NCBI GenBank assembly: GCA_035582835.1 | Contig: JAYKAV010003353.1 | Coordinates: 137,743 to 201,742, forward strand | Source of the DNA: Phoebastria nigripes | Lineage: Eukaryota; Chordata; Aves; Procellariiformes; Diomedeidae | Direction of reading: 5' to 3' | Length of the DNA stretch: 64,000 nucleotides | Shown here: in pieces, positions 12,001-25,322 of the stretch | How positions within the stretch are numbered: position 1 is the stretch's first letter | Layout: every line of letters starts with the position of its first letter | Notes under the pieces: generated by a model | The model's database searches: none | Seen by the model: only the letters and a program-made list of their open reading frames with translations | Told to the model about the DNA's origin: nothing | Translations under genes and position numbers: made by a program

Positions 12001-14638
12001 TGTGAAAATCTAGGCTGTTATTCTGTATCTCCTTGTGGAAGTCATTGCTTTGAACACATATACCCCAAATAATTTTGCTTCTCTTTTAACAAAGAATAAA
12101 CACAGTTATTTTATTTGTCAAATATCTTGCCAGATAATTTGAAGTGCCTTAGCAACTTTTACATAGTGTGGACACCTTAATATCTTATTTGAAGGAGCAG
12201 TGTTTATTTCTTAGATAATTGGTGCAATTGAGGGAACATGCAGAACCCAAAATATGCTATTAAATACATTTCTCATTTCAAGAACATTCAAAAACTTTAT
12301 TTTGGTTGTCATATTGATAGAGATACAAACTGTCCTTTTACTTGATATGCACAAATCTGTCTTAAATTCTGTAGGAATTAATGTGATTGATTAAATTGTA
12401 CTGAAACAATTCACTTCAGATTGATGGATATGACAATCAATGTTAAAGTGGCTGCAAAAGCCAGACTTGAATGAAACAAAGTGTTCTCTTTACTAAAGAG
12501 CCACAGGTAATTATATTATGTGAGACGGTAGTCTGTATTATGGAAGACATTAGTACATCCCCTCTGTTTTTCTAAGAACTTGAAAAATTAATTTCACTTC
12601 CATGAATATACGCAATTTTGCCCATTTTCCCCTGAGCTTCATAATACTAAATATAACTTCATAATGAATGGCAAAAGATTTTTAACTTTTTGTTAGATTA
12701 ATTTATTCAGAATGTAAGCAGATTTCAGATTCTATTGATACAGTAGTCGGAGCATAGTATGACAGCTATTATTTTAATGTAAAAAGATTTAGTGACATTC
12801 ACAAAATTACAGGAGAGGTACACATGGATATAAATCTGACACTAGATATTTAAAAATCATTTTGTTTTGGCCACTAGCAAAAGGATTCTGGAGATAATAT
12901 GTCAGTTCTTGCTGTTTTCCTTTGATGTAAATCTAAGGAAATAATTTGGAGTGCTTGTGCGTGATACAAACCAAACTTTACCATTCCTCACTCATTCTTG
13001 AGTCAGACCAGTAAGTTCACCACAGAGCATCAAGAAGTTTTTCTAGCTTGCTATATACAGTATACTTCCCTGTACAGCAGTCTTGGCATGCTGCTATAGG
13101 ACTCCCAGTCAAAGAATGAAGGAAAAAAATCTTCCTACAAGCCATTTTGCAGTTCTTATTGCTAAAACATTAGTTTGGCTGCCATATTAGATGGGACTAT
13201 TTGTTTAAAGAAACTTTATTACACTCTGGGGCAGCTATAAATCATACATGTTCCTTATGTACGTGTTTGAAGGCTACAATTTATAGACAAGAATGTTGAT
13301 TTAGGTCATTTGCAGAGATATTTAAGATAAGACCATTGAATAAGAAATAATTGTATCTCTATGGTTTCATCATCAAATTATCATGAGTGATGTATAATTC
13401 TAATCAAACAATTTTAATAATGAACTGAGAGTGTTAGCTATATCGTGGTCTTTGAGTTAATCAACCAGGGTTTCAGTAGCCGTTGAGAGCAAATGATTAT
13501 TCAAGTTAAAATAGTAAGCGTAACATTCCTTTAAAAAAACTCCAAAACTAAAACTCTACAGTTGTTGGTGTGGGGNTTTTTTTTGGTAGCTTTAAATATT
13601 TACACCATATAGGGGAAAAGGGGAAAATATGAGATACCATGAAGAAAAGATAGCCTTTTCAGTTTATTGAACAAGAACCTATGCATAGTTTATAGGCCAT
13701 ATTTTTCTCTGAGGTAATTAAGTCAAAATCATCTTGACATACCTGAGTCACCTGAACACAAAAGCAAATGCAGACTTTGTCATGTGATACACTTGAAATG
13801 TCTTGGTAACCTTCTGTTGGGGATATTTCTGTTGTTCTTCACAGTTCATTATGAACAAGGTTATTAAGCAGTTTTAAAGTGCATAGTGGACTCTATGCAA
13901 GTTGATAAAATTAATTTTTGAGATCATTTTTGACTTGTAGAGTGCGGATAAACTATTTCTGTAACTAAAAAATAGGAACAAACTGCTTATCCCGTTTAAT
14001 TCAGAAGTATTTCCTACACAGTTATTAAATACTTAATTTAAGTAGTGTCAGATGCAGTACTGTGAGTGCATGATGCAACAGACTTTGGATTAAAGGCATT
14101 TAAATGGCCTGGCAGTGCAGGGATGGTTTTCAATATGCATTGTCATTTTTGCAGATAAAAGCCTTGCTTGCTGTATTTACGTGCACTGAAAAAAGACTTA
14201 CCCTTTTTAGCCTCATCTAACATATATTCAAACTGATAGCAAAACTTCAGTACACGTTGGATTTTTCCTTCAAAGGAAAGGAAATACCTGCCAATTATTT
14301 TAAGTTAGACGTATAAAAAAAATATTTGTCCATATGTAGGAAGGAAGACCAGCTGAGGTAGTTCAGTAATGGCTCACTGTAACTCATCTTGCTATAAACA
14401 TACTCCTGATATCCTAGTATTCCCTTAACAAAATCATTCTCTCTTGCCTGCTTGCATTGTTCTGTCCTCATAATAGTGGTGCTGTGTGTGTTGTTTGGTT
14501 TTGTTTTCCTCTGCATTTTGACTTTTGATATCTAGATATGCAGTAAATCTTTTTTAAGATAAAATAGGGGTAGCTGAACAAATGTTTTATTGAAGACGTT
14601 GTCAGGTAGTAAGGAGTTATTTTACTGCTTTTGGAGAA
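9048..14638. other. Unique noncoding stretch; purine-rich patch near 10980-11350
   Basis: No classified repeat or gene is visible. Between about 10980 and 11350 the plus strand becomes visibly rich in G and A compared with its flanks and carries short interrupted open segments. I could not tie it to a known element. The frame at 11357-11578 is unremarkable. Confidence 0.4.
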
Positions 14639-15163
14639 TCAAATACAAAACCATGGAATATACGTTAATTCTGTTTGTTTCACTTTTGTGATGCTACTGT
14701 CAAAAAAGCACTTAAACATGTAATAACTTCTGAGCATAACTTCAAATGTAACTGAAGTGGCTGCTGTTAAGTAGACTTTTCCAAGTGTTTCCTCTTCAAC
14801 TTTTTTCAATTGTAATTTTTTTTTCCTAGAGTTGAGTAGCCCAGAGATTATCCTGCACTTAAAAGCCCCTTGGAATTCACAACAGGTGTCTTTTTCTGCT
14901 GCTATGCTAAAAGGCATGGTCTGAATATTGCTTAATGTATGTTGACAGAAGAATTCCTGTACAACTTCAAACTGCGACCATTTTCCCACAATGCTGAGCA
15001 ACAGATATATTGTTTCTCCTTCTTCCTCTCTATACAATTTCAATAGCATGAGAGAACTTGGAGGGTGAAAAATACCTCTTTCACAATGTAATTCAAATCC
15101 CACTCTTCCTGTCCCAGGAACGTGTCCCTCGCCCATCTCTTCCACTGTGCAAAAACAATTCAA
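14639..15163 (-). CDS. 174-codon open frame, unrecognised; may contain a short exon
   Basis: An open frame of 174 codons is long for DNA this AT-rich. I recognise no domain, signal peptide or membrane segment; the C-terminal half is Lys/Glu-rich, then hydrophobic. Inside its N-terminal part lies a possible exon at 15144-15076 on the minus strand. Its acceptor is a T-rich tract ending TTTTTGCACAG, its donor is AAAGAG then GTATTT, and it is 69 bp and symmetric in phase 1, with a peptide including EEMGEGHVPGTGRVGFELHC. Either the whole frame, just that exon, or nothing may be real. No promoter or neighbouring exon was found. Confidence 0.2.
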   Translation of the reverse strand: MNCFCTVEEMGEGHVPGTGRVGFELHCERGIFHPPSSLMLLKLYREEEGETIYLLLSIVGKWSQFEVVQEFFCQHTLSNIQTMPFSIAAEKDTCCEFQGAFKCRIISGLLNSRKKKLQLKKVEEETLGKVYLTAATSVTFEVMLRSYYMFKCFFDSSITKVKQTELTYIPWFCI

Positions 15164-18100
15164 GATTAACTGAGCCAGAAAAGGGAGAGTGAGCGTAGCT
15201 ATAAAGTCTGGTTAAGACCTTCATGTGACAGGAAGAAACTTGGTTTCTCTTTAGGGATTTTTCTCTGTGCGTGGTGTTTTTTTAATTATTATTTGTTTGT
15301 TTTTAATGATTCTCTAATATCTGTGTTATGGAAACACAATTAAAACTGTTACCCTAGGTATGGGAGGAGAAGGGTTTTTGAATCAGCAGGTCAAATTTGT
15401 AGGTCAGAAAAACTACAGTGTAAGGTCTTGCAGGGAAAAACTGGCAGGGTGGAGAAATGGGTAGAATGTAATAGATAAGAGAGATCCAGCACCAGGTGAG
15501 CAAAGTGCTGTAACTGAGCTTGGAATGGGAATACAGATGCTATCCCAAAAAGAGAAGACAGGAAAAATAAAGATCTGTCTAAAGTGGATGATGCTTTTGG
15601 AATANGACTTGTATGCCTCTGAACATCTACCACTTAAAAGTAATATGGAATTTTACATATTTTTACTAATGCTTGATAGAGTTTGCCTAGTCTTCACTTC
15701 TCTAGTAAAAATGTTCTGATTTTCTGATCCTTCGTACTTATTGCTTGTAGCCGTAAGCAATAGTATTAGCAAGGTAGTTGATTTAGTAAATACTCACTAG
15801 TGACTACTGCGGGGTTGATGGCAAAGCAGTCCTAAGGCAAAAAGTCTGTTAATATCAATGGGTTTGACATGTTAGATGTTCATTGGTTTGCAAGCATTCA
15901 AACATCCGATATTTCTCATCTTTCTGTCAGGTAATTGTTCCTGGAATGCTGGGAAAATTAGTATGAAAGCAGAGCAAAGCAGCATGCTGTCTCTAACTAG
16001 CAAGGTAACAGACTTGATGAAATTCAGGACCACAAATCTTTTGGTCCTTTTCAGAATAAGGAAGAGAAAATTGTTTAGCGTTCAAGTTGCATTTGCATTA
16101 ATTATAGCTGTTTAGTTTTTATACAGTTATAACTAGGTTTTTGCACAGTAAAGCAAACAGAGCCTTGTTCTCCTGGTTTAATACTTAGCAATATAAGTGA
16201 GGTATATGGTTAATAAAAAGTAAGAACCAAATACATTGTTTAGATTTTTCATGAACCACTGGACATAGATACATAATCTTTGAACCNGCAAGACAGCATA
16301 ATTTAGTATCTCCATTTTACAGCTGGTTAAATTAAAACATTGGGAAGTGACATTAGGGTTCTTTCATGAATTGCTTCACCCACAGAGTACTGGAAGCAAG
16401 AAATCACTTTTATTAGTGATAAAATGCTGAAGATTATAATAATCACAAAAGCAGTTTTATGCAAGGACAGTTTATCACTACAAATATTGTCTTACTATAT
16501 GGTGATATAAAACAAGTTATGAAAANTAGAGAAGGTTGTTTAGAATGCTGAGGAACTAAAAATATGTTTAGTTGTTTTGTTGATCTTCCCTTCGACGTGA
16601 CGTGGCGAATATGAAATGGAAGCTCATTGTGAGCACGTCCATGGGGCTAAAAGAACCCTACGTTGGAACAATTGAAAAGGGGAAACAAATTTCCTCAACA
16701 TTTGGAGAGCCNCTAACTTTGAATTTGGCTCAAACTAATTTATCAATGGGTTTTTTGTTACAGAGCTCATTTGTGGAACTAATAATCTAATATTATAGTT
16801 TTATCTTAACACTTTCTAAATATAAAAGAATATTTATAATTTTTATCTTATTTTTGCAAGCTAGCTTAGTGATATTAACAATGTTAAGCCAAGGTTCCTT
16901 TTAGAAGATCAATGACAATACCTAACACATGCTTTTCGAAAAGGAAATGGCCTTTTTGAAATGTTTCTTCATGTGTTGTGGTAGTACTATGATGTTCTGA
17001 GGTATGAATGATTTTGTATCTTCCTTTATCATAAAAAACAAACAAACAAAACCACAAAACAAAACAAACCCACAAAAAAAACCCTCTTTAACATCAGGAA
17101 GATATGATTTTCATGCACGATTTTTTAAAATTTTTTTTTAAACTGCAGCAGTGTCATATATTGTGTGTGTCTAGAAACTCATGCATGCCATCTGGTATGT
17201 AGTTCATACCGAAAACTGTACTTAATTCTTTTGGATGCAAATAGCGTAAGAGTATTTATTTCATAACATTCATATTAGGAAGGCAAAGAAGTTTAATAAA
17301 TAGGGACAGTCAGTATGGGAAGGAAATAGGACAGGAAATTTCAATGACTAAATAAGGAAGTAAGAAATGAAGAAGGTGAACGTCTTTGCTGTAAAAGGAC
17401 TACATACTGGAGAATTGAAAAATAAGGGCATGGTATGCATCTAGCTGCTTTTTATATGAAAAACAACTAACACTGCTCTTCAATACTATTAAGACTTTTT
17501 TGCATTGGTGTGAGGATTGTTTCCACTAAATCTGGGTATGTGTGACAAATGGATCTTGCTAGATCTCTACAGCAAAGTAAATCGTTCCTTGCTCTTGGGC
17601 ATCGTTTTGCATCTTCAATCCAATGTTAGTTTTCCTTTTCTTGTTGGATCAATGTTGTTGAGTTCTGCAGCATTTTTTTGAATGTGAACTAAATCCTTTG
17701 AAGTCTACATCATAAATTGATTGCAACGTTTTATCACATCCAGTCACCTTTGGAAAGGATAGAATCTCTAAACGTTGCATTGTGTCTGAATGTTGTTTAA
17801 GTGTCACCTTACACGTTCCTATAGAGAAACATGGCTTAGTGTAGTGTTATGTTTTGAAATTTGTTCTTTCAATACAACTTTACATTTGATCATCTGATAA
17901 ACTACACTACAATGGTTTAATTTTCAGTGGTTCAGTGCATAGTGAGAGCACTGACTAAAGTACATACACTGGACACTTTGGCTGCTATTTCCTTATTTTT
18001 GAGCTTTTGATAGGTATTAATATGCATTTCTTCTCATTAATCAGACATTTAAAACACTTGAGATGCTTTTCTTTTCAAGTTTAAATTCATGTAAGAAGCA

Positions 18101-20295
18101 ATAAAATAACAGTATCCAAAAAATTGACAGAAAAGTAAAGTACAAATAGATACACTGGCAGCATTTATCTTGAGTTCTTCCATGTATTACAAGAGTCATG
18201 AAATTGTGCTTGGAAGTTGCTGGTAATGACTGAACTCTAATGACAGATAGAGATCCACAAAGTCCCATAGAGACTTCCTTTCTGTGCATCAAGTCCCATT
18301 TCCCACAGTATCTAATGCATCATTTTCTAATGACAGTGCAGTTGACAAGTTGCACGAGAAGAATCTATTGAAGGAGTTAAAATAGAAGTGATAGCCATGA
18401 AAGTTTCTCAGGTGTGGGACTGACTGAAATCAACTCATCAATTAATCTTTTCTTTCTACCAACAGTCAATTCTGTAAAGCAAGTCTGTACTGGGAGTGGA
18501 AGTGAAAACTAAGGATACTGTGGAAGCTACTCTCCACCTTCACTTCTTCTGTGATCATATCCACCACAGCAGCATGTTCTCTGTGGAGCACATTGTATAT
18601 AATGTGTGATCATTTTAGTCTTATGCAGAAATATAGGTGTGGGGTTTCTTCCTCCACAGAGCTGCTTTTGGCCTTTTAAGAACCTGACATATTGAAAAGA
18701 TTAAAGATACTTGATATCATGATGAAGGAGGGAAGTTTCCTTTCAAGGACAAATGGGGAATGTTGTGTTTAGTTCCAAAATGTGTAATGTTTTGGTTCCT
18801 TTGTATAAAGTATAGTTCAAACTTGAAACTAAAGCCTTAGAAGTGGGGAAGAGTGAACTGACATGGGAACATGTTGTCTATTCTTCTGTCTAAATATGTA
18901 AATTTCCATAAAATAAAAACCTACAAGCAACATGGATCCCAAAACATTTGTTTAAAATCTTTGTCTCCTTGAGGACTTTGAGCTTCAGCATTTCTTTCCT
19001 CTGTTTTCCTCCTTCAGCTGGAGGCTGAAGAAGTAAAAAAGAGTGGGGTCTATTTTAAACTAAGATGGGAAGAAACAAACTCAGTGGAATATTATTTTAA
19101 TAATATAATTTTAATTGTGACAGTAGTTATGTGACTAGATTGTAGTTCATGTCAGTGAAAGCTATTCATCCTGGAAACTTAGTGTTAGCTGTTTGATAAA
19201 TTATTGCTCAAACTGGATTATAATCTTGTGAAATAGAACAACCCTCCCGTTATTTTTTGGCTCACCAGGAAAACCAGTAGCCTATAATTCAGTGCCATAA
19301 GCTAGAACATTTATTGCATATATTTTATATTCACTGTAAAGTGGTAGTTTCTTGGAAGAGTGAGATTTGATTTAAGGCAACAGTTTGCAAGAGGAATATA
19401 ACAATTAGTAGATATTTTATGCTGCACTAATTTTCCTGTCTTGTAACGGAGGTCATTACATTGCAAACTTCTTCAGAAGAACAAATTGGTGCTTTATCCC
19501 TTGCTCCTGGGGAGATAAGTTGTTCTTTGATGTTATTACCAAATACAGAAATATCCTTATTTTAAAATGTAGATTATTCTCCTTTCCCTCTCTATATATT
19601 GTTACAGACTTTGCCTGTTGTAAATGAAGTTTGAATATGATGCACTAAATTCAAAAATAGCGGGGGGGAAGATAACAGGAGAAGAAAGTCCTCCGGAGTT
19701 TTCTTTCAAGTCAAATATTGTTTTATTTAGTCTGAAATGAAATTAATGATTTAAGATCCAAATTCTATTGCACTGTAGTCTCATGTGATGTGTGTCGAAG
19801 AACATAGTGGTTATACTANCATATAACATCATCTGCAAATACATTAAAAACTATCTAAGACACTAAGAAGCATAATGCTTACAGGAGCCTTTGCATGGCT
19901 GTTGTATTCCCTTATTTCATCAGAGAAATGTCATTCCCCTCTGCACCCATCCAACTAATTTGTTGTTGCATAGCTGATACCTTCTATGAACTCTAGTGAA
20001 ATAGTCTATATTGCTTCTTAACAAATAATTTTTTTCAAGCCACTTGAACAAAAGTTTCCCATTTGAATTCAAATTCAGGAGACAACCAGATGGTGACTAT
20101 GAATGTGCATCCCTTTTAGTTTATCTAGAAGGACATTTTGAGCTTTGGCAGATTCCATGCTAAGGTTTGGGAATGCAGCCCACATGGTTNTAGATTAGGG
20201 TAAGGACCAGATATAGGTTTGGTTTTTGGTAGTCTCTCTAGGAACTTACTTTTTTTAGGTGCAGAGAAGTGTTTGTGCATGAACCTGATCAGTGA
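15164..20295. other. Unique noncoding stretch
   Basis: No gene, tRNA or classified interspersed repeat is visible apart from the A/C-rich block listed at 17033-17083. The open frames here (for example 15876-16115 plus, 18041-18292 minus) lack recognisable features. Confidence 0.45.
17033..17083. repeat. A/C-rich low-complexity block, (AAAC)n-like
   Basis: The plus strand shows runs of AAAC and AAAACC units with A-runs, ending in an A-run before CCCTC. It is low-complexity sequence and not coding; the minus-strand frame over it (16884-17075) simply reads through it. Confidence 0.7.
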
Positions 20296-20587
20296 CTGCT
20301 GATCTCTTCTCCCTGGTATCCTGTGACAGGACATGNGGGAATGGTGTAAAGTTGCATCAGGGGAGGTTCAGACTTGACACTGGGAAGCATTTATTCCCCG
20401 AGAGGGTGGTCAAACACTGAAGCAGGCTTCCTAGAGAGGTGGTTGATGCCCCATGCCTGTCAGTGTTGAAGTGGCATTTGGACAATGCCCTTAACAACAT
20501 GCTTTAACTTTTGGTCAGCCCTGAATTGGTCAGGCAGTTGGACTAGATGATCGTTGTAGGTCCCTTCCAACTGAAATATTCTGTTCT
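20296..20587 (+). mobile_element. CR1 LINE 3' end, plus strand, 5'-truncated
   Basis: This is the extreme 3' part of a CR1 element. From 20298 one frame reads as the C-terminus of the CR1 ORF2 polypeptide: ADLFSLVSCDRT, then GNGVKLHQGRFRLD, then SRLPREVVDAP, ending at a stop near 20505. A TGA at 20418-20420 replaces the Trp codon expected after VVKH. After the stop comes the 3' untranslated part with GGACTAGATGATCGTTGTAG near 20540 and a decayed ATTCTGTTCT tail. It is severely 5'-truncated, as most CR1 copies are, and is dead. It is one of only two CR1 pieces in the window that lie on the plus strand. Confidence 0.88.
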
Positions 20588-22101
20588 AGTGCCAAATGAG
20601 GTTGTTGTCACAAGGGCAGAGTCAGTCCTTGAGCAAATCTTTATCTTCTCTTCTGTCTCTTGGGGTGGGGTGAGGGTGGGAAGCACCTTTTGGGTAGAAG
20701 GGTATCACCTGATAACTGCTAAACTTTTCCTAAGCTGCAGAAACACTGCAGTTAAAAACAAAGTACACTCTAAAGGCCTCTTTCCCTTTCCTCCCTGCCG
20801 TCTTCTGGGGTAGCATATACTCTTTGCAGATGTATCACTGCATGGTGTTTGAATGCTTCCGACTTGTATGTTTCCATGAAGTTTCAGTGCAGATGGAGTT
20901 GTTGACTGTGTCACCGCACAAATGGATTTTTCTTTTCCTTTTACTCTTTGCACTTTTTTTTAACAGAAGACTGAGTACTTTCAAGCTATCTGACTTATTC
21001 TTTGGTTCTAGGTGGTTATGTTTAATAATATGTCTTTATAAGACACAGCCCAGTGCAGCATTCAGGGATAGGTGCTGAAATATTACTGGAAAAAATAGGG
21101 TTTTTTCCTTTTGTTTCTTGCTTAGTAGCAAGATAATATGCAAGTTCATGAATCAAGAGAGCTATTATCTGTAACCTTTCTAGTTTCCTATAAGCAACAT
21201 GAATACACCTCAATTTTCACACATCCACAGGCTGCATATATCTGTACTTTAAGTACTGGTGGGACTCTTGAAATATTTCATCTTCTAGCTGCTAAAGAGA
21301 AGTATTACTACTCTCTATCCAGTGTAGGTGCCTAAAGGAGGCAGCTAGGCTTCCTATGCTGTCAGTGGAGAGGGAGGCAGGTGTCTGAATTGTNCTGCAG
21401 AGGATCCAACCTTGCTTTGCTATAAAGGTACTCCAGCTTTCCAGCTTGGATGCTTGGGATGTCCTGGATCAGTCGGTGTGCATCCTGTGAATGGTTTTGT
21501 CTCTCTGTCTTGAGCAATAAAAAACCAAAATGTGTGGCTGTTAAACCATCCAGACTTACCCCTTCTCAGTGTGGGCTCAATGCATGAAAACCATATGAAC
21601 AGTACAGTTCATAGGGATGTTATTGTCCAAGAGGAGCTTAAGCTAGGTNTAACAGGTTTATGTAGACTGACTTTGAGGTCTTTGTGGGCAGATGTTCGAT
21701 GTAAAACACATTAAAACAGGATTGGGATGTTTGGGCTGTTTTTAAATGCTGACAATCCATAGAGAGTGTTTCTTTTAAATAGGATCCGATGTTTACTAGT
21801 GGAAATAACTGGTTATTTAATAGCATGGTTCCAACAGGTGTGTGTAAGTGGCAGTCTTTGGGTTACGGCAATATGAAATTACCATGAACTGCCAAATAGC
21901 AGAACCAAAAAACACAGGGCTCTGAGGAAAAGACACTGAAAGTTGCTGGCAGTTAAGAAAGTGTGGAATAGATGGAAGAAGGGGAGGGTGGCCAAAGCTT
22001 TGCAACTCTATTGGAGAGACCTGAGTGGTAAGNGTAATGTTGTGCAGTTTACCATGCAGCAAATGCCTATATCTACTTTATCTCAATTATGAGATATTGA
22101 A

Positions 22102-22158
22102 ACTGGTAGTCTCTTACTAGATTAGTCTCTTGCTATAAGAGACTGGTAGTCTCTTACT
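22102..22158. repeat. Local 40-bp tandem duplication with internal inverted repeat
   Basis: The 17-base string ACTGGTAGTCTCTTACT occurs at 22102-22118 and again, exactly, at 22142-22158, so the two copies are offset by 40 bp. AGTCTCTT appears three times in the interval and its complement AAGAGACT lies between them, so the segment could fold into a hairpin. It looks like a small slippage or template-switch event. Confidence 0.85.
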
Positions 22159-22577
22159 GTTAACACTGTGATCTAGAAATGTAAATAAAAATACTTTTAT
22201 TGCCATTAAAGATGATTCTCCAGTTAGCACTGGAATTAACCCATCATTTCTGTCCTTTTATTCAGATGTTAGAAGGATGTAAAGCATGAAGGGTAAAGGG
22301 ATTTAGTTATTTGCATTTTAATGGGTAAATAACTGTTTCTCTGAATATTTTTTACTGTAAAAATCGTCTAGTGATAATTACATATTTTTTACATGTATTG
22401 TAAAAGAACTAGGGATACACATGTTAAATAATAAAATTGAATATTTATGGAGTGCTGTTTGTCTATAAATATAAAAACTAGTCATTTTCACTAAAGATGT
22501 TTGTTAAAATTCACAGGTGGATAAATAATGAATAGTAGCTTATACATTGATATTTTCTAAATAAAATATTTGTGGTG

Positions 22578-22603
22578 GTTTTTTTTTTCTTTTTTTTTTT
22601 TTT
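22578..22603. repeat. Interrupted T-run
   Basis: A run of T with one or two C interruptions on the plus strand. No transposon body is evident next to it, so it cannot be assigned as a retroposon tail. Confidence 0.75.
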
Positions 22604-22977
22604 CTTCTCTCGTTAATTCTGCTGAGGACCTGACCCTGTTCTGTCTCAGTCATGTACCTACTATGCAGTCTGTCTCTGGAAAAGAAAGAGAGAGGGGAGG
22701 GAAGCAGTTAAAAACCAGTTGTTATGGATTAGTTATCCACATAAAACTTTGCTATTCCTTCATAAAGAACTTGTGTGTTGTGGACATAAAATACCTGCCA
22801 TCTAGTTAGGGTAGGTCACTTGTGGTCTTACTTAAGAGTCAGACATGGCAGTTCCTGACTTTTCTCACCTGGAGTTTGTGCATTTGGGGTGAGTGTGCTC
22901 CAGAGACTACTTTCCTTATAGGCAGCGTAAATGCGGACTNAGTCCCACTCACTTAGAAGTCCCGTCTTGCCTTACAG

Positions 22978-23056
22978 CAAACCATAAAGGGGTTACTCCT
23001 TAAAAGATCTTGCACCATCCTGTCTGTCTCATGTGATGTACAAGTGGTACAAAAAG
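22978..23056 (+). other. Weak candidate exon
   Basis: A pyrimidine-rich tract ends in CTTACAG at 22977, and AAAAAG followed by GTAGGT lies at 23051-23062. Exactly one of the three frames is open across the 79-bp interval. The peptide is short and unremarkable, so this is no more than a splice-site coincidence worth checking. Confidence 0.12.
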
Positions 23057-25322
23057 GTAGGTGGGATAGGTGGCTGTGCTGGACCAAGCACAGGGTGTCA
23101 AGTTGTCCATGTGCAGGGTATGCATCCATAGGGATTATGCTCATGTCTGTGCTCCATGATAACTGTATTCAATTCAGAGCTGCTTTTCCTCATGGCCAGG
23201 TGTGAAGGTAGTCCAGAGGGAGCTAATGTGAATGAATGATAAGTTTGACCTCCAGCCTGGACCAGAGGCTATTCCTTCAAAGCAGTGCAAATGAATCCAC
23301 TAAACCTCTCTTAATTTATCCTGATCTTTTGGTTTGGGATTTTTTTTTTTTTTTTCTTACTTTAGTGCTATTGAATTTAGCCAAGTAATTTATATTATTT
23401 CATTTCATGGGGAAGAATATGTTTAGTAGTCAGCCTTAAGATTCAGGATTATCTTTGCATAGCATTCAGCTTACAGTAAAACCTGAATTTCAGAGATGAG
23501 CTTAGAGTTGTATACGTGAAACAAGAAAATTCCCACTAATTTTCTTTTCGCTTGACTCTTGTGTATACTATTGGTGTTCTCAATTAATTTTGGGTTGTAA
23601 GTCCTAGAAAGGTCCACCCATCTGATTTATTTTTATCATTGGCTTCAAGACCAATTATATTACTTTGGGGTTTTTTTTGGTATTTATGAAAATGTTAGAG
23701 CATTTACGCTAGAGTGATAGCTGAAGTAGAGGCAGAATTGTCACTGCTGTCAGTATAACAAAGACTTTATGAACTATGTTTTAGTTTAAATATTTTTAGA
23801 TAGTCTTAATCTAACTGTTCACAGTGCTTTTTAGTGTGGTCATGTAACTTACTTTTCTATTTGGAAAGTCTTCTTATTTCTACCAAAACTTTACATCATA
23901 ACAACCTGAGAAATTTTGATGCTAATAACAATCTGTTACTGATTTATACAGAGGTCCGAGAGATTAATGTTGACTGAAGTAAAAATGAAATCTGAGTAAT
24001 TTTCTGTACATACCTTAGTCTCTGCAATGTCAGAAATATATCATAGTTTTTGACAGAAACCAGTAAAGTTGGGATAAACTATGTGTTGTTTGTTTTTTTG
24101 TTTAGGGTGTGTGTGNGGGGGTTACCTCAGAAGAAGGTGTTGGCATCCTTTTGGCTTACATGATTAACAAGTTTTTTGAGATTTTGTTCATTGTTTCTTT
24201 AGGAAAAGAAGAAATAACGATGAAGGATTTCCCTTCTCCCTCCCTCACCTGGTTATGTTTCTTGCAAGAAAAAGGAGATAAGGTTTTCTGCAGTCTTGTA
24301 TATAGTAGAAATTGTATAGCAGGAAACAAAACCATTATTTGTATTTGTAAAACTGTTCCAGCATTTTATCCACTTTTTTTTTCTTCAAGCTAATGTGAGA
24401 GGGTTTCAGGGAAGCAGTTGCCTTATTTTCAGTAAGTAGCATTGTTCTCTTAATTATGTGCATGTGCATGCACAAGAGAAACTCCAGTTAGTGCTCTGAC
24501 CTTGTCTTTTGTTAATTCTCCAACAAAGCTTTCGGATTGCATGGCCTAAGCTTGCTTACAGCCTTGTGCTGCAAAGGTNTGTGTATTTTTTTTCTTCCCA
24601 TTTTTGTAGCTCTTATTAAATAAAGGTTCTGTTAATTGTTTATCGGCAGCTCTCCAGCTCGGCAGCTTTCCAGCTCAGCAGCTTTAGCAAAACTGTGAGA
24701 TTTGTTAACTCTTTGTACTGTACTGCTGAAACCTTATGGGCCAAAAATAATAGGTGTCCAGTAATCACCCAAACTCATGTAGTAGTGCATCCTTCTCCTG
24801 TGGTGACCTATCTCAGCTGGAGAAGATGCAAAGTTGAGCAGTTATATTGTCATTGACACTTGCAATTCATGTGAAGTGTGGTGAAACTGCTTGCTTAAAA
24901 CAGATAAAATGTCATTACTACCTAAACAGTTGCTCTCCTGACTCCTTTATTGTGATTTGAACAGGCTTTTCTTCAGATGTACTCATCAAGAGAAAGAGTT
25001 GACCTTGTAAGCTGTTCTGTCTTAGATTCCTGATGAATTTAGTGGGACTTGTTCTCTCAGTATTAGGCCCTTCTTATCCAACTTTAAATAATTAAGCTTC
25101 TGTCATCAAGGTGCGTGCTTCTGTGACTGATGCGGGTATGAGATGCATCTGTAATTCTGTTGACAAGTTTTCTGCAACTTAAAGTGTATTCTGCTCTTGG
25201 AGAAAGAACTTTAGTCTTGATTCCATGTTTTTGTCCCCATTATGAGAAACTCAGACTATCAGGTATAAAAAAACCCAAACGATCCTCTTCCTGTAAAACA
25301 ATTATAGTTGACACATTTTTAT

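Larger units (their letters stand above)
20588..25322. other. Unique noncoding stretch with small local features
   Basis: Apart from the short duplication at 22102-22158, the T-run at 22578-22603 and the weak candidate exon at 22978-23056, nothing recognisable is present. Several short open frames occur on both strands, none with an identifiable domain. Confidence 0.45.

Noticed and set aside
14341..14365. let-7-like words (GCTGAGGTAGTTCAGTAATGG)
   Set aside because: Only a partial seed match; no complementary arm at the right distance.
22094..22158. Hairpin as a possible microRNA precursor
   Set aside because: The stem arises from a local duplication, is short and imperfect, and matches no microRNA I know.
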